Part shown: positions 58,601 to 64,000 of the stretch, piece by piece | How the letters are laid out: each line of letters opens with the position of its first letter | Position numbering within the stretch: position 1 is the first letter of the stretch | NCBI GenBank assembly: GCA_005406025.1 | Contig: BGZK01001414.1 | Coordinates: 1 to 64,000, forward strand | Origin: Eumeta japonica | Taxonomy: Eukaryota; Arthropoda; Insecta; Lepidoptera; Psychidae | DNA length: 64,000 nucleotides | Reading direction: 5' to 3' | Position numbers and translations under genes: made by a program | The notes under the pieces: model-generated | Told to the model about the DNA's origin: nothing | Seen by the model: the letters and a program-made list of their open reading frames with translations, nothing else | Databases searched by the model: none

Positions 58601-61600
58601 TTAATATGTCTGAAGCTTCCTACATTGTAAACAATTACAGTTCTGCTCCTGTCTTATATAAACACAAAAATAGATGAATTATTTAAGGACATAGATAAAA
58701 TCTCAGTAGCCGAATCATCATTATGCAACCTGGCATATGTGTCATCTATACCGAATTCATGTCCAATTTACAAAAATAGAATTATCATCAGATCTAGACC
58801 TTTTCAGTTCCAATGTAACTATTCTAACTCTTTAGATGACAGAGTATCTATGACTGGATTTGTGAAATATACCTAAAATTCGTTACATTTGGGCACCTAT
58901 ATTGAAAAAAATGTTGATAAAATATTTGCACAGATATTTTTTCTTACGTAATAATAAATAGAAATAGTTTAGTCCTTTTGTTTTTATACATAAAAAGAAA
59001 AAAGATTTTTATATGGATTCTACAATAAAGAAAATCATTCTTCGACCATTTTTCGATGATGTTTGGTTCTTAGAGCTACTTTGACACACTGTGTTATTTG
59101 AACAAATAGATGGATGAATATGTGTTTCGATCAATAATTATAGAAATGTTTATGCTCCACAACTTCAGACAAATCATTTTTTTATTTCAATATATTCTGA
59201 GTTATTTCACATCTAATGATGTCGTTTACGATCAAGCGCGTGAATAATGTCTTCGCGTTCATATTCATATCGGGGCTTTAATTGTATTTGGAAATTTTTG
59301 ACCCATGAGATTGATATGGCTACTTATATAGTTCTCTAAGTGACAAAAATTAAGACTGACACTATCAATAAAATTCCAGTTTCTTTTTTGGATTTCTAAG
59401 ACATCTGGCAAAAAGTTGCTGACAATAGAAGTGACTGGCAGTATTGAATATTAATTTTTACATTTTATTAGATCCTCAAGTACGACGCTTTGCCTAATGT
59501 GAACGCAATACAGATAAGCTATTCATGTTATTAAAATCATTCTAGTCTTTGGTGTAGCTTATAGCTTTTCACTGTTTAATTATAAATTATTTTTAAACTA
59601 CCAATTGCTGCAAATAGTTTTTATTTATTTAATTTGTCATTCTATTGTAAAAAGTGTTTTTCTTTTATTTGGAACTTAAATTTTTTGAAATCTTAAATTT
59701 TCATAGCGAGAAGTAAAAAAACATTCTCCCTCACGTTGATCTACATTGCCATACTTCAGCTATAAATACTAGTTTGTCATCACAAAAAAAATCTCTTTTA
59801 AGTGATGATATTTCAGATTTTTTTTTACTTGTGCTGTGAGACCATGCGTTTTGCCAAATTTCATGATTATAGGTCAACAAGAAGTACCCTATATGTTTTG
59901 ATTCATTTGCGAGCGTCAAAATATACGGCAAAAAATACCGTATTGTTTTGATTTCGTTGACTCATAATCTGGATTTTTTATAGCTTTAAGGAACCATAAA
60001 TCTAAGTGTTTGATATTCATTTCAAAATCATTCCTATACGCATTCTTGAAAAAAAGAATATTGATAGATAGATTGACAACGTAATGATGCTATAAAGGTT
60101 ATTTTTGAGGTACAGAATTCTAAATCCTAAACCCTGAATGGGCATGAACGTGACCCTTTCTAAAAGGCCCTGGCGCAAGCGCGCGTACCTGAAAAACTAG
60201 TTTTGAATACATGTACAAAAGTGGATAAGAAGTGGCATGTGTCGTATGTACGTGGAAAAGTAAGGCCATTCTAAGATTGGCCCAAGCAAATCTTAAATTT
60301 TGTCAAAATGTTTGGAATCGTTAAATGGCCATTTTAATGTATGGTATGGGTGCGGCGAGGCAACAGTACGTCCGAAGTCGCAATAAACTAACAATCGCAA
60401 AAATAACGTTGAAATCGTAAACAAGTCCGTTAATTTACGACAGACAGTCTGATTGAGCAGTACAACTTTGATAAAGAGGTCACACGAACAACCCAGCAAA
60501 GCTAATTCGGGAAACGACAACGCGGCATCTTCGAGTGCAAAATCTCTCGGTGTCTAACGACAAAAAGTCTTTGAACAATGTATGCTGCTAACCATGATAC
60601 ACGCACGCCAGACGTAATCTCTTATTTTTAGTTTCATAGACAAACTCAGTCATTCAATGAGCGATGGAAAAAGCCATTAATACCAGCGCCTCTGCGCCCG
60701 AGTTTTATTAAATGCTCACGTGTGATGGATACATAAAAGAATAAAATTAAAATTATCATAATTTATATTTTAAACACAACTTTTATATTGGATTTAAAAT
60801 AAAAAAATCTTAAACGAAATTGGCTCAATCTACATTTGGAAATAGGATTAGTAAATTATCAAATAATATAGAGGGACATACTGAAGCAAGGCATTGTAGT
60901 GACCGATTTAAGGTGCGGGAAGTGGTGCCGAAATTCATGACGACGTCGACCGGGCCCCCGCACGCGTCTAATGTGCGTTCAATTAGTTGCTTCTCGTATA
61001 GGTCTTCAGTCCACTGCACCACATTAATACTGCAACACGACATAGATTTTATATACTCTTATCCTATTGCTGAATAATGTTTTATATCAAATTTTAAGCA
61101 ACTAATAAATAAGTTACATCAAAGAAAATGAATCGAATTATACATTCGTAACAACTGCAAATGTCAAAACTTACTAAGGTGATTTCTTGATCAAAACAAA
61201 GGCTTCATCTTTCAATGTTGCGACGGTTATCTTTACTTTATCAGCAAAATAGGTCCGATCACTAGTGAATTGTTGTGTAGCAATTCTAAGAGCCCAAAGG
61301 GCTAAACCACCGGTGCCGACGATCAACAGCGAAGCTTTCTCTTTACATGCATCGGTGGCCCGTGCAAAATTTCGTGAATCGTCCCATTTGCAGTCCGGCA
61401 CGACGATATACTCCGCATAGCCATGCGGTACACCTTCATTTGGATACAGAATTACTCTAGAACCCTCTTTGATGTCTGAAGTGCGGTCGGCGTGGTCTCC
61501 CAAGGCGTCGACCACGCCCGCCACTTCATAACCAGGAAACAGTGCGCCGTCGCGTATGCCCACATGTCCCGGAATGGGACCATGGGCTATTCCGAAATCC

Positions 61601-61818
61601 ATCTCGGTTGAAACGCTGCTCATTGAGGAAATGGACGACGTGCTGCAGATGGAGGCAGACCGCACACGGTTGGCTCGGTAGCAGGCGCCCGCGTAGGCGA
61701 CCCGCAGGCGCGCGCCGTACGGCGGCACGTCCGGCACCGGAACGTCGAAGTTGAATACGCACTCCTTGAGCGTCGGCCCCGGAGACTCTATTGATACTTG
61801 TCGACACAGCTTACTCAT
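45294..61818 (-). CDS. Medium-chain dehydrogenase/reductase (zinc-type alcohol dehydrogenase-like), four exons
   Basis: Join of 61175-61818, 60882-61029, 54667-54819 and 45294-45410, all minus strand, gives 353 codons, a normal MDR length. Every junction has GT..AG ends and phases agree (2, 0, 0). Residues 1-160 form the GroES-like half, with 'AYAGACYRA' (40-48), 'GALFPGYEVAGVV' (91-103) and 'HGYAEYIVV' (132-140). 'LLIVGTGGLALWALRIA' (164-180) is the nucleotide-binding glycine motif. The C-terminus is 'FPVEEAHEVVRRL' and 'VGRAIFKFHNVD'. The Tyr in 'GYE' replaces the His that binds catalytic zinc in classical alcohol dehydrogenases, and the structural-zinc Cys cluster is absent, so a zinc-free NAD(P)H-dependent reductase is likelier. 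A Ser-rich insert (53-71) is unusual. The third intron is about 9.2 kb and full of repeats. Substrate unknown. Confidence 0.9.
45421..46580. other. Intron 3 DNA of the dehydrogenase gene, left part
   Basis: AT-rich intronic DNA. Open frames of 65-66 codons on either strand (45673-46012) are low complexity and look non-coding. A small GC-rich patch sits at 46429-46460. Nothing else is supported. Confidence 0.5.
46581..46609. repeat. (AT)n microsatellite
   Basis: An uninterrupted run of about 14 AT dinucleotides in the large intron, followed by 'acatatatttat'. Confidence 0.95.
46610..47139. other. AT-rich intronic DNA with a poly(A) run
   Basis: AT-rich sequence with a run of 19 A residues at 46956-46974, possibly the tail of an unrecognised retroposon but with no recognisable body. 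No gene seen. Confidence 0.4.
47140..47610 (+). repeat. Degenerate tandem repeat, three to four ~120-bp units
   Basis: The units contain 'tgtctatctctatgtccttttataact', then 'aatgaaaattaatatacagt', then 'catgtgattgcacaaatgat'. Copies begin near 47212, 47310, 47435 and 47535 and are well diverged. A related copy lies far away at 56610-56800, so this is a dispersed repeat family that has become locally tandem. Confidence 0.65.
47611..48352. other. AT-rich intronic DNA without visible gene
   Basis: AT-rich sequence with homopolymer T runs (48115-48125, 48159-48165). No coding, RNA or clear repeat feature was recognised. Confidence 0.4.
48353..49082. mobile_element. 730-bp non-autonomous element with 11-bp inverted termini
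   Basis: It starts 'aacttcccgct' (48353-48363) and ends with the exact inverted complement 'agcgggaagtt' (49072-49082). Inside, a segment of about 170 bp is present twice ('aaacgaatcaaccgattttg', 'gcggcaatcgacg' near 48462-48515 and 48615-48660). The right part has a CA-rich stretch (48895-48940) and 'cgtcgagatctgatgagaac'. No transposase is encoded, so it depends on another element. The right half resembles repeats I remember from hymenopteran genomes; that is recollection only. The 90-codon open frame across it is incidental. Confidence 0.75.
49083..49640 (+). repeat. Diverged low-copy repeat, two units
   Basis: The phrase 'aaaatgtaaaagtttgtttg' + 'tatggacgtttgttacatgctgac' (49338-49381) recurs as 'aaatgtagaagtttgattg' + 'tatggatgtttgtcatacgctgac' (49461-49503), about 122 bp apart. 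The upstream phrase 'aaatctctgaaactactgag' is of a kind common in insect repeats. No coding potential. Confidence 0.55.
49650..49905 (+). pseudogene. mariner-type transposase remnant (C-terminal part)
   Basis: From 49668 the reading 'WEVLIHLPYSPDLEPSDCHL' followed by 'LQFPSDFF' matches the catalytic-domain signature of mariner transposases (a 'PYSPDLxPSD' box, where the last catalytic Asp lies). Beyond that, stops and frameshifts interrupt it, with a recognisable but broken tail to about 49905. The N-terminal half and inverted repeats are not visible. It is a dead fragment in the large dehydrogenase intron. Confidence 0.8.
49906..50270. other. AT-rich intronic DNA
   Basis: No gene, repeat or RNA feature seen. 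Confidence 0.4.
50271..50415 (+). promoter_or_regulatory. GC-richer patch with initiator-like motifs (candidate promoter)
   Basis: A short GC-richer island contains two 'ctcagtcg' motifs (near 50346 and 50365) that fit the arthropod initiator TCAGT. It ends 'caactataagtaagtatttt', which contains a donor-like 'gtaagt'. This is the look of a small non-coding first exon on the + strand inside the intron of the minus-strand gene. No TATA box is obvious and no downstream coding exon was found, so the call is weak. Confidence 0.3.
50416..51460. other. Mostly AT-rich DNA with a GC-richer patch at 50820-50910
   Basis: A 60-codon frame at 50492-50674 (+) contains 'YANMIYYWGVCKSNIAAAVK' and 'LYTQTYRESQRPVNSQVILR', which resembles the helix-turn-helix N-terminus found in some insect DNA-transposon or DUF4817-like proteins, but it is too short to call. 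The patch at 50820-50910 ('gagcgcaagcgcaaggc', 'cgcagcaccgcaactcgac') is another possible promoter-like island. Otherwise nothing. Confidence 0.35.
51461..51700 (+). repeat. Diverged purine-rich 'atcgrgat'-type repeat, copy 1
   Basis: Sequence built from loosely repeated words such as 'gatcgatatcgagac', 'cggaatcgaaagcgg', 'catgatcgcgatcaaaatcc', ending with 'cctatgtccacgagagcgcg'. A similar block with the same ending ('ctatgtccacgtgggcg') occurs at 53215-53470. Read forward it would encode R/D/N-rich low-complexity sequence with stops. Origin unknown. Confidence 0.5.
51701..52019. other. AT-rich intronic DNA
   Basis: Nothing recognisable in this stretch. Confidence 0.4.
52020..52960 (-). pseudogene. 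mariner-type transposase remnant, minus strand
   Basis: On the minus strand 'FWHHDNAAPHRFVGTLDFGN' (52410 down to about 52352) carries the HxDN(A)xxH box with the second catalytic Asp. 'SLLPYSPDLASCDF' (about 52332-52291) is the last catalytic box, followed by a readable 'FHKIKENLKGKRFEIKEINW' tail. Further 5' the reading is badly broken, with a helix-turn-helix-like start near 52900 ('MCPKNVLNF' region). The overall length of about 940 bp fits a near-complete but dead transposase. Inverted terminal repeats were not identified. Confidence 0.8.
53215..53470 (+). repeat. Diverged purine-rich repeat, copy 2
   Basis: Words such as 'gcggtatcggaatcgaatag', 'gaccggggtcgaaac' and 'gaccaggatctaaatcaaga' repeat loosely, and the block ends 'catctatgtccacgtgggcg', paralleling copy 1 at 51461-51700. 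The two copies lie about 1.75 kb apart on either side of the mariner remnant. Confidence 0.5.
53471..54190. other. AT-rich intronic DNA
   Basis: No gene or repeat recognised. Confidence 0.4.
54191..54560. other. GC-rich island of unknown origin
   Basis: About 350 bp with much higher GC than its surroundings, including 'cggcccgtcccctcacgggg' and 'ggcaggcgctggctaccgc'. Open frames of 102 (+) and 86 (-) codons overlap here without recognisable domains. The minus-strand reading 'RELRWFYARPPFECCRPG' and the base composition suggest a decayed retroposon fragment, but I cannot name it. It lies in intron 3, about 100 bp past the exon 3 donor. Confidence 0.35.
54667..54819 (-). CDS. Dehydrogenase exon 3
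   Basis: 153 bp, phase 0 at both ends. A pyrimidine-rich acceptor 'tttctttcctgtgctccAG' precedes 'GGVILVTEDVGEKLLPKFAR', and the exon ends 'LVQLVAHGQ' before a GTATCG donor. Continuity of sense with exons 2 and 4 is good. Confidence 0.9.
54820..55470. other. Intron 2 DNA, AT-rich
   Basis: Nothing recognisable apart from the exon 3 acceptor at its left edge. Confidence 0.4.
55478..55560 (+). ncRNA. tRNA-like sequence with B-box (SINE head or tRNA pseudogene)
   Basis: 'gggttcaaatctgtcc' is close to the RNA polymerase III B-box and T-loop consensus, and 'tttagttcaactgttta' about 35 bp upstream resembles an A-box/D-arm. It is followed by a run of nine T residues, a pol III terminator. The T-stem does not pair properly and no full cloverleaf forms, so it is not a functional tRNA. 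A tRNA-derived SINE head or pseudogene fits. Confidence 0.4.
55561..56600. other. AT-rich intron 2 DNA
   Basis: Contains a 61-codon open frame (56173-56358) with no recognisable domain. No other feature seen. Confidence 0.4.
56601..56800 (+). repeat. Distant copy of the 47.2-kb repeat unit
   Basis: 'catgtctgtctgccagtatg', 'acggtttgatcaatcttggt', 'gaaaatggatatatagtaag' and 'gaaattgcacagataatag' follow the same order as the units at 47140-47610. One diverged unit plus part of a second. Confidence 0.5.
57087..57126. repeat. Perfect 16-bp inverted repeat (GC-rich hairpin)
   Basis: 'aaaccgtcctgggggg' (57087-57102) is followed by an 8-base spacer 'cccagcca' and the exact inverted complement 'ccccccaggacggttt' (57111-57126). 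The stem is GC-rich within AT-rich intron 2 of the dehydrogenase gene. The stem is shorter than an animal pre-miRNA. It could be a miniature palindromic insertion, a structured RNA or a binding site. Confidence 0.9.
57127..60881. other. Long AT-rich remainder of intron 2
   Basis: 3.7 kb of AT-rich DNA. Open frames of 60-78 codons on both strands have no domain signatures and no codon bias. No RNA gene, array or clear repeat was recognised. Confidence 0.45.
60882..61029 (-). CDS. Dehydrogenase exon 2
   Basis: 148 bp. The acceptor 'gtgttgcAG' at 61030-61031 completes codon 215 as Tyr. It encodes 'INVVQWTEDLYEKQLIERT', 'LDACGGPVDVVMNFGT' and 'SRTLNRSLQCLAS', the second half of the nucleotide-binding fold. 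The donor after TCA is 'GTATGT'. Confidence 0.9.
61175..61818 (-). CDS. Dehydrogenase exon 1 (start codon exon)
   Basis: Encodes residues 1-214 and two bases of codon 215. The ATG at 61818-61816 is the first in frame with the conserved GroES-like region. An acceptor-like 'atttaag' lies just upstream, so a non-coding first exon may exist further right. The donor is 'ccttaGTAAGT'; without splicing the next codon is a stop. Confidence 0.9.
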
Positions 61819-63280
61819 TGTTACACCTTAAATACGTAAAATATATTATTACAAAATGTATTTTAAAGTCTCCAACTGATTTTTTTTAAAAGCAGTAAAA
61901 TTGAAAGAGTTGGTTTGTAATAAATAGAACAGAATAATGTTCTAATGGACATAATTCACAGCCTAACAAGTAGCCATTACGTTATAACCTTAACAAACTT
62001 TATCATTAAATGGGTCCCTGTTTACAATACACAATAGGATTGCCGACTATGTTTGTATTATTGCATTTATTTTGTTCATTTATAAGAATGCTGTGACTAT
62101 TTTTAGATATCTACAAAAGTAGCAAAGTATAAACGTTTCGATTTGCCGATTGCCAAAGAGAGCACCGAGTGACTGCAACATCGTTTTGTAAAAGTGCCAC
62201 ACGATACAACGACGAAGTCCGTTTTGCAAGAAAGATAGGGCAATGAATTTTCATGGCTTATGATTCATTGTTTTTTTAACTAACTTCAATTTCGAACTCG
62301 GCTTCTATCATTGTGTTAGCAATGTTAATGTTTTTATCGATATCGAAACGATTACAAGAAAAAGACAAATGAAAGAGAGAAAGATACCAGATATTATGTC
62401 TTGGTTGCTCTCTCTATGTACCGAAAACAAATCGCCATATCAACTCTCCCCACATACAGTACGAATGCGGTCGTGCATCACTTGCAAATAGACGTAATCT
62501 CCTTATCTGAAGAACTTTACCAATTTACAAACGAAATAGTCAGTCAGTAGTCCTAGTCAGAATTAGTAGTCCTCGAAAATAATCGCATTGATGTATTAAA
62601 TCAGTTTAGTTTCTCAATAATGACAGTTTCCAGACTAGAAATAGTTATTGTACATATTTCTAGAACAAGAGGAAAATATCTGCCCTGAGCACAGACACCC
62701 AATGGACTGCATAAGGGTCTGAAGCCAAAAAGCCTTCTTTTTACTATCAGAGGGCAGGTGGAGCAGTTTCGTACTTTTGTAACTGTATCATTCCACTTTA
62801 CCCTTCGTGGTCTCCTGGTCTCTAGTTAATAGCGTATATTTTTATTTTAATGATTTATACTACATGCCATATTAAAATAACATGTATTCCTAATAAATCT
62901 ACCTCCTTAATGTCATATGCACATCATGACGTTACGTTTGCGTGTTGGGCTATTTGTTCGCAGTGATGTCTATGTAAACGTCGTTCGCGCTTTGCGTGTA
63001 AAGGGCTCTACAGTGACTCAGTCTTGCACTGTTTTATTCGTTTATGAAATGTCAACAGCGTAGCTTTACATGTAACGCTTTATGTTAATCTATGCTTAAA
63101 ACACATATTGAAACCCCTTGGTTACTCCCAAATTATATATACAAACTTACACACGACACTTTAACAGGGCATTAGCATCCTAGCAAAGGTGTCTAAAAGC
63201 AAATATCCACAGACATAACCATCTCCTCATCGAGTTTTTAAGCTATTGCATTGCTTTTATCGCTGGCTTTGAGCGCAGCG
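61819..63280. other. DNA upstream of the dehydrogenase start
   Basis: This should hold the promoter and any non-coding first exon of the minus-strand gene. No TATA box or initiator could be assigned with confidence on the minus strand. No other gene seen. Confidence 0.4.
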
Positions 63281-63289
63281 ACCGAACCA

Positions 63290-63440
63290 AGAAATTCCGT
63301 AACGAAAATAAAACCTAACACCCCCCACCCCGCCTACCATGTAGCTCGGCCGAGCGTTCGCTTAACGTGTATATATATGGTACGACTGTACGAAGTTCGC
63401 ACGGATCAAAACGAGCTGCTTTGAAATCAGACGAATACGT
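63290..63440 (+). promoter_or_regulatory. Candidate promoter with TATA-like run
   Basis: A CpG-containing patch ('gtagctcggccgagcgttcg') is followed by 'gtatatatatgg' at 63369-63380 and then non-repetitive sequence 'tacgaagttcgcacgg' at the distance where transcription would start. A donor-like 'acgtaagc' follows at 63437-63444. It could begin a gene running right, out of the window. Evidence is composition and motif only. Confidence 0.3.
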
Positions 63441-64000
63441 AAGCAGCTGTTTGTGAGAAAATATATAGGTGTATAGATATCTATCATATCTTTATAATGC
63501 CACACTCACCGCATGTGCCCCGTAAGTATAAAAGTAGGTATATATATCTATACATAGGTGTACCTATGTACAACAGTGAATAGCAGTTGCTGATGAATAG
63601 CTATACTCATAAAATTTGTGTATAAAATGTTTTAAATATGAATAAACAAAGTGCATTTATTAATGAAGAAAGTGATGAAAAACTTGCATTAATATCAAAG
63701 AAAAAAAATACTGCATAAATAAATAAATAATTATAATTGCATAAGTTGATAAAAAATGCTATGCAATAGCTTTACCGCAGCAGTCCCTGAGTGCCACACG
63801 TTTCATTATTTTTTCTATTTCTGTAATGCTTATATTTTTGATTGTATGTAATTGTATAAAATTTAATTTGAAAACGGCTACCCTTAAGTGTCATGTACAT
63901 TCTTCTCGAAAAAAAACTGCCTTCCAAACGAATGGAAAATTTATATAATGATGTATTACAATAGTTATTCGAAAAAAAGGATGTTTTAAAAATTTATTTA
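63441..64000. other. AT-rich end of window
   Basis: Nothing recognisable in this stretch. Confidence 0.4.

Noticed and set aside
60825..61043. 72-codon minus-strand frame starting MSCCSINVV as a separate gene
   Set aside because: The part from 61029 to 60882 is exon 2 of the dehydrogenase; the apparent Met lies in the intron before the acceptor.

Overview
This is insect DNA, and the layout fits the end of a chromosome. Three short blocks of (CCTAA)n, which is the insect TTAGG telomere repeat read on its C-rich strand, lie at 8532-8590, 18074-18110 and 27661-27737. Non-LTR retrotransposons of the R1/TRAS/SART type fill most of the first 42 kb, all on the + strand, with (CCTAA)n meeting element ends. 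The right third is AT-rich, mostly single-copy DNA with one split host gene. On the + strand CCTAA runs inward from a left-hand chromosome end, so the left side is probably telomere-proximal. Hymenoptera is my tentative guess, from the repeat at 48353-49082, which resembles repeats I associate with wasps and ants. The species cannot be fixed from the sequence.

Left part (1-42 kb). 1-3480 holds a tandem array of ~140-bp units and an AT-rich array of ~400-bp units, perhaps the 5' region of the decayed LINE 'C1' (3.5-8.5 kb). Two near-identical ~9.5-kb LINEs, 'A1' (8591-18073) and 'A2' (18111-27660), follow head to tail with telomere repeat between them. Next comes LINE 'B' with a 2.1-kb AT-rich leader (27738-33489). 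B is joined directly to a 5'-truncated, older copy 'A3' (33490-38260), which is joined directly to a truncated C-type LINE, 'C2' (38262 to about 41965). A encodes a Gag-like ORF1 (coiled coil, three zinc knuckles) and an unusually long ORF2 (about 2,000 codons): APE endonuclease, reverse transcriptase, RNase H, a Cys/His motif, an unrecognised domain, and then a complete superfamily 1 RNA helicase of the alphavirus/tobamovirus type.

The helicase is the most remarkable feature of the window. B and C are related LINEs; C ends without a helicase. As I recall, insect R1-type LINEs with a tobamovirus-like helicase were described around 2015 (Lazareva and colleagues), so the fusion itself may not be new. 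What looks fresh here is a telomere-targeted, tandem pair of such elements, the extra domain before the helicase, and an independent older copy for comparison.

Right part (42-64 kb). There is an LTR remnant with a primer-binding-site-like sequence (42574-43075), a terminal-inverted-repeat element (48353-49082), two mariner transposase remnants, and several low-copy repeats. There is also one well-supported host gene on the minus strand, a medium-chain dehydrogenase/reductase in four coding exons (45294-61818, 353 codons) with matching splice phases and an intron of about 9.2 kb. A perfect 16-bp GC-rich hairpin sits in one of its introns at 57087-57126.

The reading frames of A1 and A2 are broken mainly by one- or two-base indels, often in homopolymers and often different between the copies. 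Long-read consensus error is therefore a serious alternative to true decay.
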